A stretch of DNA of 64,000 bases from Enterococcus faecalis (lineage in GTDB: Bacteria > Bacillota > Bacilli > Lactobacillales > Enterococcaceae), in contig NZ_CP118962.1 in the NCBI RefSeq assembly GCF_029024925.1, forward strand, positions 962,001 to 1,026,000, written 5' to 3'. The notes below the pieces were generated by a model that ran no database searches, was not told the origin of the DNA, and worked only from the letters and a program-made list of their open reading frames with translations. Below are positions 9,293 through 18,616 of this stretch, piece after piece. Made by a program: the position numbers and the translations under genes. The stretch's first letter is position 1; every line of letters begins with the position of its first letter.

Positions 9293-10640
9293 ACATGATA
9301 GTCGTGCACCAAAAGAATTGCGAAAGATCACTATTGAAACCAATGTTTTTAAACATCCAGAAGGTTCGGTGGTTATTTCGTTTGGCGATACAAAAGTAAT
9401 TTGCTCAGCCACTGTCGAAGAAAAGGTTCCCCCATTTTTACGAGGCGGGGGAACAGGTTGGGTAGCAGCTGAATATAGCATGCTCCCTCGCGCGACGAAC
9501 ACAAGAAATATTCGGGAAAGTGCGAAAGGAAAATTAACAGGGCGAACAATGGAGATTCAACGTTTGATTGGGCGGTCATTGCGAGCTGTTGTTGACTTAG
9601 AAAAGTTAGGGGAACGGAGCATTGTTGTCGATTGTGATGTGATTCAAGCAGATGGGGGAACCCGTACAGCTAGTATTACAGGCGCTTTTGTTGCTCTACG
9701 CTTAGCAGTCAATCATTTATTGATGACTGGTGCGCTAGCGGAAGACCCAATTAAAGAGCATTTAGCTGCTGTCAGCGTGGGTATTTTACCCGATGGTTAT
9801 TGTGTGCTGGACTTAGATTACGCAGAGGACTCGAATGCTGCAGTGGATATGAACATCGTGATGACCGAGTCTGGTGAATTTGTGGAAATTCAAGGAACCG
9901 GTGAAGAAGCTACCTTCTCAGGAGATGAGTTAAATGCCATGCTCTTTTATGGAAAAACAGGGATTGAGGAATTAATTACGTATCAGAAAGAAGCGCTTTA
10001 TGCTTTAGCCTCTGAAGAAGTCCCTTCGCAAGATTCAGAAGAGAAAGTGATTGTCATTGCGACTAGAAATCCTGGTAAAGCGAAAGAGTTTAGTTCAATT
10101 TTTGGTGAAAAAGGATATACAGTTAAGACGTTATTAGATTATCCGAATTTGCCAGATGTAGAAGAAACTGGTCGAACATTTGAAGAAAATGCTCGTCTAA
10201 AAGCTGAAACAATTGCAGAAATTTTACAGAAACCAGTATTAGCAGATGATTCAGGATTAATTGTTGATGCGTTAGGGGGAATGCCAGGAATCTATTCTGC
10301 TCGTTTTGCTGGTGAACCAACTAATGATGCTTCAAATAATGCGAAACTATTGCACGAGTTAACGGGCGTGCCAAAAGAAAAAAGACAAGCGCGTTTCCAT
10401 TGTACATTGGTTTTTGCTGAACCAAAGAAAGAAAGTCTGGTGGTCGAAGCTGAATGGCCAGGAGAAGTCGGTACGATTCCTCGTGGTGAAGGAGGCTTTG
10501 GGTACGATTCACTTTTCTATGTTCCAGAGCTTGGTAAGACGGCAGCTGAATTGTCTGGAGAAGAGAAAAATAAAGTCAGTCATCGTGGACAAGCAGTGGC
10601 AAAATTAAAAGAACAATGGGAAGAATGGCTAAAAAAATAG
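9285..10640 (+). CDS. Fusion: RNase PH with RdgB/HAM1 nucleotide pyrophosphatase
   Basis: One 451-residue protein with two enzymes. Residues 1 to about 245 are RNase PH, the phosphorolytic tRNA 3'-end trimming exonuclease; [26 protein letters not shown] and [10 protein letters not shown]-like segments are recognisable. A short acidic linker (about 246-254) leads to the RdgB/HAM1 domain (about 255-451), which hydrolyses dITP, dXTP and similar damaged purine triphosphates: [44 protein letters not shown] and SHRGQA are hallmark motifs. The frame is continuous with no frameshift needed. It overlaps murI and is followed by a phosphodiesterase gene. Confidence 0.95.
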   Translation: MIRHDSRAPKELRKITIETNVFKHPEGSVVISFGDTKVICSATVEEKVPPFLRGGGTGWVAAEYSMLPRATNTRNIRESAKGKLTGRTMEIQRLIGRSLRAVVDLEKLGERSIVVDCDVIQADGGTRTASITGAFVALRLAVNHLLMTGALAEDPIKEHLAAVSVGILPDGYCVLDLDYAEDSNAAVDMNIVMTESGEFVEIQGTGEEATFSGDELNAMLFYGKTGIEELITYQKEALYALASEEVPSQDSEEKVIVIATRNPGKAKEFSSIFGEKGYTVKTLLDYPNLPDVEETGRTFEENARLKAETIAEILQKPVLADDSGLIVDALGGMPGIYSARFAGEPTNDASNNAKLLHELTGVPKEKRQARFHCTLVFAEPKKESLVVEAEWPGEVGTIPRGEGGFGYDSLFYVPELGKTAAELSGEEKNKVSHRGQAVAKLKEQWEEWLKK

Positions 10641-10652
10641 GAGTTGAAACGT

Positions 10653-11165
10653 ATGAAAATCTTGGTAGTAAGCGATAACCATGGCGATCGCGACTGTTTA
10701 GTTGACTTAGTGAATCATTATGAAGGACAAGTCGATGCACTCTTTCACTGTGGTGATTCTGAATTAGAACCGACAGATGAACTTTGGCAGAAATTAATTG
10801 TAGTCCAAGGAAATTGTGATTTTTATGATGAATTTCCCAAAACTGTGACTAAAAAAGTGGGGGATCAAGTTATTTATATGACACATGGTCATTTAGCCAA
10901 TGTTAGAATGGGACTCACGACACTTGCTTTACAAGCGGAAGAAGCAGGAGCGACAATTGCCTTATTTGGTCACACTCATGTACTGGGCGCAGAGCGACAC
11001 AATAACATTCTCTTTGTTAATCCGGGAAGTATTCGTTTACCTCGTGGACCAGTTCAAGAGAAAACATATGCCATAATTGAAAGTACACCTGAACAATATC
11101 TCGTTCAGTACTATAACAAAGAGCACCAACCATTGGAACGATTAAAGGCAACGTTTACGAAGTAA
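10653..11165 (+). CDS. YfcE/MJ0936-family metallophosphodiesterase
   Basis: A 170-residue calcineurin-like phosphoesterase. Metal-binding motifs are in the expected order: VSDNHGD, HCGDSE, GNCD, THGH and GHTH. Relatives cleave phosphodiester bonds in model substrates; the natural substrate is unknown. The ATG at 10653, not the TTG at 10644, fits the AGGAG ribosome site. It is the last gene of the murI operon and precedes a strong terminator. Confidence 0.9.
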   Translation: MKILVVSDNHGDRDCLVDLVNHYEGQVDALFHCGDSELEPTDELWQKLIVVQGNCDFYDEFPKTVTKKVGDQVIYMTHGHLANVRMGLTTLALQAEEAGATIALFGHTHVLGAERHNNILFVNPGSIRLPRGPVQEKTYAIIESTPEQYLVQYYNKEHQPLERLKATFTK

Positions 11166-11210
11166 GTGAATGTTAAGAAATAAGTGCTACTTTTTTATTT
11201 ATCAGATTTT

Positions 11211-11260
11211 GAGCGTAGGACAAAAATCTCTTTTTGATTTTTGTCCTACGCTCTTTTTTT
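11211..11260. terminator. Bidirectional terminator between the murI operon and the ula regulator
   Basis: An 18-bp perfect stem, GAGCGTAGGACAAAAATC (11211-11228) with its complement ending at 11253, followed by a T-run to 11260. It serves the murI operon on the plus strand and the convergent regulator gene on the minus strand. Confidence 0.9.
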
Positions 11261-12023
11261 AGTCGACTTGGATAACCTTTAAGCCGGTCTTACGAAGTTC
11301 TGTAATTAAAGTTGATGAGCAATGTTTGTCTGTAATCAAACAATCAAAAGCGGTAATATCAGCAATTTTAAATTTAGATGTCAAGCCGATTTTTCGATGG
11401 TCCGCGACCAGAATTTTTACTTTTGTTGTTTGTTTTATCATAAGCTCATTAATTTTTGCTTCATTGAAAATTTTTGTAGTGACGCCATGTTCTAAACTGA
11501 CCCCGCTACAGCCAATTACGCAAACATCGGCATGCGTTGCGGTGATTGTGTTAATGGCAATATCTCCTACCAGAACTTCTTTGGGAAAACGTAATTCGCC
11601 TCCGGTCAAAATATAATTGTATTGAGAAACATGAGGCTTGGTGGCAATTTTTAAATTATTCGTTACGATGGTCAGATGGTCGGCCTTTAAATAATGGAGA
11701 ATATTCAAAGCAGTGGAACTTGAATTAATGAAAACGGTATCATAATCACTTAGATAGCTACAAGCAACACGAGCAATGGCTTGTTTTAATAACTCCAGTC
11801 CTGATTGATCAAAGTCTTTCTGATTTTGGTCGTTGTAAATACAATACCCATATTTTCGAATGATGTCATTCTTAGTTTCTAAGACATTTAAATCACGACG
11901 AATTGTGCTTAAGGAAACATTTAAAGCATCTGCTAATTTATAGGTAGTCATTTGTTTGTTTTTTTGCAGCAGCGCGAGAATGTTTTGTTGCCTTTTTTCA
12001 ATGGTTTCTAATGAACTTTTCAA
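11259..12023 (-). CDS. DeoR-family transcriptional regulator, likely of the ula operon
   Basis: A 254-residue repressor of the DeoR/GlpR type. The N-terminal helix-turn-helix (MTTYKLADALNVSLSTIRRDL) is followed by a phosphosugar-sensing domain with TIVTNNLKIA, TGGELRF and CVIGCSGVSLEHGVTT segments. It faces away from the ascorbate operon, so it probably controls it in response to a phosphorylated intermediate. The start is a TTG at 12023: AAAGGAGG directly abuts the TTG at 12032, which leaves no spacing for that codon. Confidence 0.87.
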   Translation of the reverse strand: MKSSLETIEKRQQNILALLQKNKQMTTYKLADALNVSLSTIRRDLNVLETKNDIIRKYGYCIYNDQNQKDFDQSGLELLKQAIARVACSYLSDYDTVFINSSSTALNILHYLKADHLTIVTNNLKIATKPHVSQYNYILTGGELRFPKEVLVGDIAINTITATHADVCVIGCSGVSLEHGVTTKIFNEAKINELMIKQTTKVKILVADHRKIGLTSKFKIADITAFDCLITDKHCSSTLITELRKTGLKVIQVD

Positions 12024-12141
12024 GTAATACAACCTCCTTTAGTTATTTTTTTGGACACGGTCCCCCATGAAATAGTATAACTCATAGGAAAACAAAACAC
12101 GTAAAAGAATCATTAAAAGTGCAAACAATCATATAAAAGGG

Positions 12142-12170
12142 TTTTCATTGTGATTTTTTGCGGCTATGAT
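12142..12170 (+). promoter_or_regulatory. ula operon promoter
   Basis: TTTTCA (12142-12147) and TATGAT (12165-12170) are 17 bases apart. They lie in the 193-base divergent gap between the regulator and ulaG, about 47 bases before the first start codon. AGTATA at 12074-12079 is a possible -10 for the divergent regulator gene on the other strand. Confidence 0.55.
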
Positions 12171-12216
12171 TTTCTTATAAAGCATAACACAATCATTTGA
12201 GAAGAGGAGTGGTAGC

Positions 12217-13284
12217 ATGAGCAAATCGATTCATGAAATTACAAAAGAAAGTTGGTTGAAGGCGACATTTCCAGAATGGGGCACTTATTTAAACGAAGAA
12301 ATTAATCAGACAACTGTGCTTCAAGGAACGGTTGCACTCTGGTGGCTTGGTTGTACAGGCATTTGGCTGAAAACGCATGAGAACACGAATATTTTATGTG
12401 ATTTATGGTGTGGAACAGGAAAACAAACGCACGGGAACGGCTTAATGAAAAATGGACATCAAATGATGCGCATGAGTGGTTGCCAAAAAATGCAACCTAA
12501 TTTAAGAACACAACCTTTTGTGATTGATCCTTTTGAAATAAAAGAGGTTGATGCTTTAGTTGTCACACATATTCATTCAGACCATTTGGATATTCACACA
12601 GCTGCTGCTGTTCATCAAAATTGTCCTAAGGCTCTATTTATTGGTCCAAAAGAAGTAGTGAAAACATGGCAGCGTTGGGGTGTTCCGGCAGAAAAAACAC
12701 GGGTTATAGAACCTGGTCAAGAAATAAAAGTGAATGATGTGAATGTAGTGGCCTTGGAAGCTTTTGATCGAACCGCGCTAATTACTTCTGATGATCCTGA
12801 AAATACATTTAAAGGTAAAATGCCTCAGGACATGAATGAACTAGCTGTCAATTATCTATTTGAAACCTCAGGTGGTACGGTATATCACGCCGGAGACTCT
12901 CATTATTCTAACTTGTTTGCGAAACATGGTAATCAATATGCAATTGATGTTTGCTTAGGAGCATATGGCGAAAATCCTCGCGGTATCACAGATAAAATAA
13001 CTTCTGTTGATATGTTGAGAATGGCAGAATCTTTAAATGCGAAAGTAGTCATTCCTGTTCATTATGATATTTGGTCTAATTTTATGGCGGATCCAAAAGA
13101 AATCATGGAAATTTGGAAATTTAAAAAAGATCGTTTACATTATCAATTTAAACCATATATTTGGCAAGTGGGTGGCAAATTTGTTTATCCAGATGACAAA
13201 GACAACTTAGAATTTAACTTTGATCGTGGCTTTGATGATGTTTTTGTTAAAGAAAATGATACACCATTTCCTTCATTCTTGTAA
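12217..13284 (+). CDS. ulaG: L-ascorbate-6-phosphate lactonase
   Basis: A 355-residue metallo-beta-lactamase-fold enzyme that opens the lactone of L-ascorbate-6-phosphate to 3-keto-L-gulonate-6-phosphate. The metal motif is THIHSDHLD (residues 117-125: His118, His120, Asp122, His123), with further ligands in VYHAGDSH and VIPVHYD. It is the first gene of a seven-gene ascorbate operon and starts after GAGAAGAGGAG. Confidence 0.94.
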   Translation: MSKSIHEITKESWLKATFPEWGTYLNEEINQTTVLQGTVALWWLGCTGIWLKTHENTNILCDLWCGTGKQTHGNGLMKNGHQMMRMSGCQKMQPNLRTQPFVIDPFEIKEVDALVVTHIHSDHLDIHTAAAVHQNCPKALFIGPKEVVKTWQRWGVPAEKTRVIEPGQEIKVNDVNVVALEAFDRTALITSDDPENTFKGKMPQDMNELAVNYLFETSGGTVYHAGDSHYSNLFAKHGNQYAIDVCLGAYGENPRGITDKITSVDMLRMAESLNAKVVIPVHYDIWSNFMADPKEIMEIWKFKKDRLHYQFKPYIWQVGGKFVYPDDKDNLEFNFDRGFDDVFVKENDTPFPSFL

Positions 13285-13301
13285 GAAAGGCTGGATGTAC
13301 A

Positions 13302-13760
13302 ATGTTAACTTATTTTTGGGAGCAAGAGCTTATTCATTACCCTGATAAAGAACCGGTTAGTTGGCAAGAAGCGATTCAGGAAAGTTGTTTGATTTTACTC
13401 CAAAAACACATCATCGATCAGAGTTATGTCGATGAGATTATTCAGTGTGTCGAAACGTTTGGACCTTATATCATCATTGCTCCTGAAGTAGCTATGCCAC
13501 ATTCATCAGAGGAAAGCGCAGGCGTTTTTGGAACGGCCATTTCTTTTACAAAATTTAAGCAATCTGTCACTTTTACTGGCGATCAAGAAGCAAAAACAGC
13601 AACATTATTTTTTACATTGGCAGCCCAAAATCCCGCCGAACATCTTGAAAATATCCAGCAATTGATGGATTTATTGATGACGGATGGCGTGATTGCTGAC
13701 TTGTTAGAGACAAATACGCCAATGGATTTTAAAGAAGTTATGGAGAAATATCAATTATAG
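13302..13760 (+). CDS. ulaC: Ascorbate PTS EIIA component
   Basis: A 152-residue EIIA of the fructose/mannitol-ascorbate type. It accepts phosphate from HPr on His67 (PEVAMPHSSEESAG) and passes it to EIIB. Here EIIA comes before EIIC and EIIB, a different order from the E. coli ulaABC arrangement. Confidence 0.9.
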   Translation: MLTYFWEQELIHYPDKEPVSWQEAIQESCLILLQKHIIDQSYVDEIIQCVETFGPYIIIAPEVAMPHSSEESAGVFGTAISFTKFKQSVTFTGDQEAKTATLFFTLAAQNPAEHLENIQQLMDLLMTDGVIADLLETNTPMDFKEVMEKYQL

Positions 13761-13772
13761 GGGGAAAAATCA

Positions 13773-15260
13773 ATGGGGGAGTTCTTGTTAAATAGTTGGA
13801 CTTATTTTGCTACGAACGTTTTAACACAGCCAGCATATTTGATTGGTTTCATTGTGTTATTAGGTTATCTCTTGTTACGGAGGCCCTTTTATGAATGTTT
13901 AGCAGGTTTTCTGAAAGCAACAGTTGGTTATTTTATTTTGAGTGTTGGTTCTGGTGGTTTGGTTAATAATTTTCGCCCTATTCTAGTAGGCTTGAAAGAG
14001 CGATTTAATTTACAGGCGATGGTTACCGATCCATATTTCGGGCAAAATGCAGTCGATGCAGGATTGATGAAAACCTTTGGACGAACCTTTGGTGATGTGA
14101 TGATTTTGTTATTGATCGCATTTATTATGAATATTTTGTTGGTTCGTTTTCAAAAATATACAAAATTGAGAGCCGTTTTTACAACAGGGAATGTTCAGAT
14201 TCAACAAGCAGCTACCGCTTTCTGGATTTTACTCTTTTGTTTTCCTAACTTAGGTAGAATCGAAGTACTAATTTTTATGGGCTTAATTCTTGGGTGTTAT
14301 TGGGCAGTTGCTTCAAATTTAACGGTAGGGATTACGCAGGAATTAACAGAAGGTGCTGGTTTTGCGGTAGCCCATCAACAAATGTTTGGCATATTTATTT
14401 TTGCAAAATTAGCAGAATGGTTGAAAAAACGTGATCAAAAGAAACATCGTTCAGAGAAGGTCGATAAAAAATTGGAAGATATCGAATTACCAGGATTTCT
14501 ATCCATTTTTAATGAAAATATGGTTGCTACGTCCATTTTGATGCTCTTTTTCTTTGGCATTATCTTGCTTGTTTTGGGACAAGATTATTTAATTCAAGCT
14601 AAATTTATGCAAGAAGGGCAGAGTTTCTTCTTTTATATCATGACCACTTCATTAAATTTTGCTGTCTATTTAGCTATCTTACAATTAGGCGTTAGAACCT
14701 TTGTCGACGAGTTGACGCAGTCATTCCAAGGAATTTCAAATACCATTTTACCAGGTGCTGTTCCTGGGATTGACGTAGCAGCGACTTTCGGGTTTGGCTC
14801 GCCCAACGCAGTAACAATTGGGTTTCTCTTTGGCGCATTAGGCCAGTTTTTAATGATTGGCTTACTGATTCTATTAAAGTCTCCGACAATCGTTATTGCG
14901 GGTTTTATCCCATTGTTTTTTGATAACGCTGTCATAGCTGTTTATGCAAATAATCGTGGCGGAGTAAAAGCTGCTTGTTTATTCCCATTCCTTTCAGGTT
15001 TAATCCAAGTAGGTGGCTCAGCTTTATTTGCTACATGGATTGGATTATCTCAATATGGCGGTTATTTGGGTATGTTCGATTGGGCAACAGCTTGGCCGTT
15101 ATTTACAATCATTATGAAAGTTCTAGGCTATGTTGGCGTAGCAGTGGTGGTGATTGGGTTACTAATAATTCCGCAACTTCAGTATCGAAAAAATCCAGAA
15201 GGTTACTTTATGATTGTCAATGATTATGAACAATATGCTAAAAAATTTCAAGAGAATTAA
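13773..15260 (+). CDS. ulaA: Ascorbate PTS EIIC permease
   Basis: A 495-residue polytopic membrane permease that imports ascorbate with concurrent phosphorylation. About ten or more hydrophobic segments run across the protein. The conserved AVFTTGNVQIQQAATAFW and LPGAVPGIDVAATFGFGSPNAVT stretches are typical of UlaA/SgaT. GGGGGAAAAATC before the ATG gives a ribosome site. Confidence 0.93.
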   Translation: MGEFLLNSWTYFATNVLTQPAYLIGFIVLLGYLLLRRPFYECLAGFLKATVGYFILSVGSGGLVNNFRPILVGLKERFNLQAMVTDPYFGQNAVDAGLMKTFGRTFGDVMILLLIAFIMNILLVRFQKYTKLRAVFTTGNVQIQQAATAFWILLFCFPNLGRIEVLIFMGLILGCYWAVASNLTVGITQELTEGAGFAVAHQQMFGIFIFAKLAEWLKKRDQKKHRSEKVDKKLEDIELPGFLSIFNENMVATSILMLFFFGIILLVLGQDYLIQAKFMQEGQSFFFYIMTTSLNFAVYLAILQLGVRTFVDELTQSFQGISNTILPGAVPGIDVAATFGFGSPNAVTIGFLFGALGQFLMIGLLILLKSPTIVIAGFIPLFFDNAVIAVYANNRGGVKAACLFPFLSGLIQVGGSALFATWIGLSQYGGYLGMFDWATAWPLFTIIMKVLGYVGVAVVVIGLLIIPQLQYRKNPEGYFMIVNDYEQYAKKFQEN

Positions 15261-15274
15261 AGGAGGAATTTGAA

Positions 15275-15574
15275 ATGAGAATACTTGTTTCCTGTGCCAA
15301 TGGTTCTGGCACGAGTCTAATGATGATGCGGAGTGTTGAAAAAGCAATGAAAGAATTAGGTGTACCGATTACAAAAATTCATCATTGCGCCATTTCAGAA
15401 GGAAAAAGCTCTGCTAGCCAATACGACGTTGTTTTTACTCCAGTCAATTTTTTACAAATGTTTCAGCAAGCAGAAAAACGTGGAGTCACAGTGATTGGCA
15501 TTAAAAATGTAATGTCTGCAAAAGAAATTCAAGAAAAATATATGGCTTCAGATCGTTATCAAAAATCTGAATAA
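15275..15574 (+). CDS. ulaB: Ascorbate PTS EIIB component
   Basis: A 99-residue EIIB protein. The phosphorylated Cys7 is in the P-loop-like SCANGSGTSLMM. It receives phosphate from the EIIA encoded upstream and transfers it to ascorbate bound in the EIIC. AAAGGAGG precedes the ATG. Confidence 0.92.
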   Translation: MRILVSCANGSGTSLMMMRSVEKAMKELGVPITKIHHCAISEGKSSASQYDVVFTPVNFLQMFQQAEKRGVTVIGIKNVMSAKEIQEKYMASDRYQKSE

Positions 15575-15587
15575 AAGGGTGGTAAAG

Positions 15588-16226
15588 ATGAAAAGACCAA
15601 ACTTACAAATCGCTTTAGATCATAATAGCTTAGAAGACGCTTTAGCAGATTGTATGAAAGTTGGAGAAATTGTCGATATTATCGAAGTTGGCACTATTTT
15701 GTGTTTACAAGAAGGCCAAAAAGCAATTCGTTGTTTAAAACGCATGTTTCCTAATAAAACGATTGTTGCTGATACAAATTGTGCTGATGCGGGCGGTACA
15801 GTTGCTCGTAATGTCGCACAAGCAGGCGCTGATTTCATGACGGTCATTTGTTGCGCCACCTTACCAACGATGGCTGCAGCTCAAAAAGAAGTCCGAGAAT
15901 TACAAGTAGAACTATATGGAAATTGGACAATGCAACAAGCTCGACAATGGCGAGAATTAGGGATTAATCAGGTGATTTATCATCAAAGTAGAGATGCTCT
16001 TTTAGCTGGCGGCAGCTGGGGAGAAAAAGATTTGAATAAAGTTCAAGAACTAATTGACTTAGGCTTTGAAGTGTCCGTCACAGGTGGTTTAACTGTCGAA
16101 ACGCTTGAATTGTTTCAAACAATGGCAGTTGCAACATTTATTGCGGGCCGTGGGATTACCGAATCAAAAAATCCTGAACAAGCAGCCAAAGATTTTCAAA
16201 AAAAAATCGATCAGATTTGGAAGTGA
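15588..16226 (+). CDS. ulaD: 3-keto-L-gulonate-6-phosphate decarboxylase (catalytic Lys replaced by Asn)
   Basis: A 212-residue (beta/alpha)8 enzyme of the orotidine-phosphate decarboxylase suprafamily, expected to convert 3-keto-L-gulonate-6-P to L-xylulose-5-P. Residue numbering matches the studied E. coli enzyme at the active site: Glu33 (IIEVGT), Asp62 and Asp67 are present, but position 64 of the D-x-K-x-x-D motif is Asn (DTNCAD, codon AAT). Other residues (VELYGNW, IYHQSRDA, VTGG, AGRGIT) look intact. This is a single-base K-to-N change that may cripple the enzyme. The ATG at 15588 is chosen over the GTG at 15579 because AGGGTGG lies before it. Confidence 0.9.
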   Translation: MKRPNLQIALDHNSLEDALADCMKVGEIVDIIEVGTILCLQEGQKAIRCLKRMFPNKTIVADTNCADAGGTVARNVAQAGADFMTVICCATLPTMAAAQKEVRELQVELYGNWTMQQARQWRELGINQVIYHQSRDALLAGGSWGEKDLNKVQELIDLGFEVSVTGGLTVETLELFQTMAVATFIAGRGITESKNPEQAAKDFQKKIDQIWK

Positions 16227-16230
16227 TAAA

Positions 16231-17091
16231 ATGGCACGAATTGGACTGTATGAAAAAGCACTCCCGCAAAATTTAACTTGGGCAGAACGATTAACATGGG
16301 CCAAAAAGTTAGGGTTTGATTTTTTAGAAATGTCAATTGATGAATCCGATGAACGTTTAGCACGATTGGCTTGGACACCAAGCCAGTTACAAGAACTTTA
16401 TCAATTAATGGTGAAAGAAGATTTTTTTATCCATTCTTTGTGTTTAAGTGGTCATCGGCGGTTTCCTTTAGGCTCTTTAAATAAAGAAACACGTGAAAAA
16501 GGGCGGAAAATTTTATCTCAAGCGATTCGTTTGGCTCATCAATTAAACATACGGGTAATTCAAATAGCTGGCTATGACGTCTTTTACGAAGAAAAAACTG
16601 CCGAAACAAGGGAATTTTTTCTTCAAGGTCTGAAAAAGGGCGTTGAGGAAGCTGCACAATACGGTGTCATTCTGGCTGTTGAGATTATGGATGACCCTTT
16701 TATGAATAGCATACAAAAATTTCTAGAAATTAAGGAACAAATTCCGTCTCCTTTTTTGCATGTTTATCCTGATTTAGGTAATTTGTCTGCTTGGCCGGAA
16801 AATAATCCGGCGGTTGAGCTTGAAAAGGGAATTGCTGAAATCGCTGCTATTCACTTAAAAGATACCTTCGCTGTAACAGACACATTTGAAGGGAAGTTTC
16901 GGGAAGTTACTTTTGGAGAAGGCTGTGTTGATTTTACAGGCTTATTAAAAACACTCAAGCGGTTAAACTATAGTGGTCCTTTTTTAATTGAAATGTGGAA
17001 TGAAACGGATTTGAATTTTCAAGAAAAAATTCAAGCCGCGCAGCAGTATCTCTATCCCAAATTAGCAGAGGTGGGTTATTATGAACAATAA
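16231..17091 (+). CDS. ulaE: L-xylulose-5-phosphate 3-epimerase
   Basis: A 286-residue TIM-barrel enzyme that converts L-xylulose-5-P to L-ribulose-5-P. Metal-binding acidic and His residues are visible in LAVEIMDDPF, VYPDLGNL, AIHLKDT and FLIEMWNE. The frame is open back to 16105, but that part lies inside ulaD; the ATG at 16231, five bases after the ulaD stop, gives the family's normal N-terminus. Its 3' end overlaps ulaF by 11 bases. Confidence 0.92.
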   Translation: MARIGLYEKALPQNLTWAERLTWAKKLGFDFLEMSIDESDERLARLAWTPSQLQELYQLMVKEDFFIHSLCLSGHRRFPLGSLNKETREKGRKILSQAIRLAHQLNIRVIQIAGYDVFYEEKTAETREFFLQGLKKGVEEAAQYGVILAVEIMDDPFMNSIQKFLEIKEQIPSPFLHVYPDLGNLSAWPENNPAVELEKGIAEIAAIHLKDTFAVTDTFEGKFREVTFGEGCVDFTGLLKTLKRLNYSGPFLIEMWNETDLNFQEKIQAAQQYLYPKLAEVGYYEQ

Positions 17092-17791
17092 AGCGATCAT
17101 CCAAGCAATGAAACAACGTGTTTATGAAGCGAATCTGGCTTTGCCAAAACTGGGCTTAGTCAAATTAACGTGGGGCAATGTTAGTGAAATCAATCGGACA
17201 TTAGGGATTATCGTAATTAAACCAAGCGGCGTCAAGTATCAAGAAATGACCAAGGAACAGATGGTAGTGACTGATTTAAACGGACAACTATTGGAAACCA
17301 ATGCATTAAAGCCGTCTTCTGATTTACCCACGCATCTTTATCTTTATCAAAAAATGCCAGAAATTGGAGCGATTGCGCACACGCACTCCCTGAATAGTGT
17401 TACGTGGGCTCAAGCAGGGCGAGCCTTACCTCCTTACGGTACCACCCATGCGGATGCTTTTTATGGCGCTGTACCTTGCACAAGAGCGCTCTCTGAAAGT
17501 GAAATTAAAGAAAACTATGAAGAAGAGACTGGCAAAGTCATTGTTGAAACATTTCATGAACAAGAACTAGATCCTTTAGCAATTCCAGGAGTGCTAGTTT
17601 ATGGACATGGCCCATTTACTTGGGGAATGACTCCGGAAAAAGCAGTTGAAAACAGCTTGATTTTAGATGAAATCTGTTCAATGGCACGTTTGACGGAAAT
17701 AATTAATCCAGCTGTTGAACCAATTGATCATTTTTTATTGGATAAACACTATCTTAGAAAACATGGGATTTCCGCTTATTATGGTCAGTGA
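17081..17791 (+). CDS. ulaF: L-ribulose-5-phosphate 4-epimerase
   Basis: A 236-residue class II aldolase/AraD-fold zinc enzyme that converts L-ribulose-5-P to D-xylulose-5-P, feeding ascorbate carbon into the pentose phosphate pathway. It has LTWGNVSEI, the substrate site KPSG, and zinc-ligand segments AHTHSLN and YGHGPFTWG. It completes the ascorbate pathway in this operon. AraD of arabinose catabolism is a close relative; context decides for ulaF. Confidence 0.9.
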   Translation: MNNKAIIQAMKQRVYEANLALPKLGLVKLTWGNVSEINRTLGIIVIKPSGVKYQEMTKEQMVVTDLNGQLLETNALKPSSDLPTHLYLYQKMPEIGAIAHTHSLNSVTWAQAGRALPPYGTTHADAFYGAVPCTRALSESEIKENYEEETGKVIVETFHEQELDPLAIPGVLVYGHGPFTWGMTPEKAVENSLILDEICSMARLTEIINPAVEPIDHFLLDKHYLRKHGISAYYGQ

Positions 17792-17850
17792 TGGCTGTGA
17801 TGAAACGTGTGAAAAAGAAGGATAATTGACTGATTAATTGGTCTTTTATA

Positions 17851-17887
17851 AAAACTTAGTTGTCTGTTATGGGACAACTAAGTTTTT
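17851..17887 (+). terminator. ula operon terminator
   Basis: A 14-bp stem: AAAACTTAGTTGTC (17851-17864) pairs with GACAACTAAGTTTT ending near 17887. A T-rich tract follows. Confidence 0.85.
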
Positions 17888-18047
17888 ATTTTTTTGAGAA
17901 AGCGTTCTCTTTTTTTGGGGAGAATAGAACAAAACGTTAATTTTCGTTTGTTAAGTTATGAAGAATTTGCGAATTCCAAGACTTTTTCCGCAGAATTAGG
18001 TACAATAAGTTACGTGTTAAAGAATTAGAAATGGAGGCAACCCAATC

Positions 18048-18536
18048 ATGATAGGGACTGCTGTAAAAGAATTATTATTAGAAAAACAAGAAACATTTTT
18101 AGTACCCGCTGAAAATGTCGCCAATGTAATGTGTTTAAATCCGTTAAGTCACGCGGCATTAGTCTTATCGCAAGTTCGCTATTCCAAGATTCCTGTGTTA
18201 GATAAGGGAGATCGCTTTGTTGGCTTAATCGGCTTGACAGACGTTGTAGATAAAATGTTTGATTTGACTTCAGTGGATTTTGAAAAATTGAATGAATTTA
18301 CTGTGGCCGATGTAATGGAAGTCAATGTTCCTGTAATTGGTGAATCGTGGGATTTAGAAGAAGTGTTACATTTATTAGTAGATGCTTCTTTTTTACCAGT
18401 GGTTGATGATAATCAACGCTTTAAAGGTATCATTACACGCAAAGAAATTTTAAAAGCGGTCAATCATATGGCGCATGAATTAGAAAAACATCATCTTGTT
18501 CTGCCTAAATCAGAAGAAGAAATGAAAGTAATTTAA
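18048..18536 (+). CDS. cbpB: CBS-domain protein, YkuL/CbpB-like
   Basis: A 162-residue protein with two CBS domains (about 20-75 and 90-150) and no other domain. Proteins of this kind (YkuL in Bacillus, CbpB in Listeria) bind cyclic di-AMP, and CbpB links that signal to Rel-dependent (p)ppGpp synthesis. That function is by family, not shown here. It sits just ahead of dapH and dapL, as ykuL lies near ykuQ and ykuR in Bacillus. GGAGG precedes the ATG. Confidence 0.8.
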   Translation: MIGTAVKELLLEKQETFLVPAENVANVMCLNPLSHAALVLSQVRYSKIPVLDKGDRFVGLIGLTDVVDKMFDLTSVDFEKLNEFTVADVMEVNVPVIGESWDLEEVLHLLVDASFLPVVDDNQRFKGIITRKEILKAVNHMAHELEKHHLVLPKSEEEMKVI

Positions 18537-18616
18537 ATAAAACGCAAGAAACTCTTTACTTTTTTCTCATAAATGCGTTATTCTGTATGATAACACGAAG
18601 TAAAGGAGTGCTGTGA

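Noticed and set aside
16105-16230. N-terminal extension of ulaE
   Set aside because: The extension lies within ulaD and has no homology; ATG at 16231 gives the normal family start.
17892-17907. cre-like GAGAAAGCGTTCTC after the ula terminator
   Set aside because: The fit to the CcpA consensus needs a one-base shift and the site lies far from a convincing promoter.
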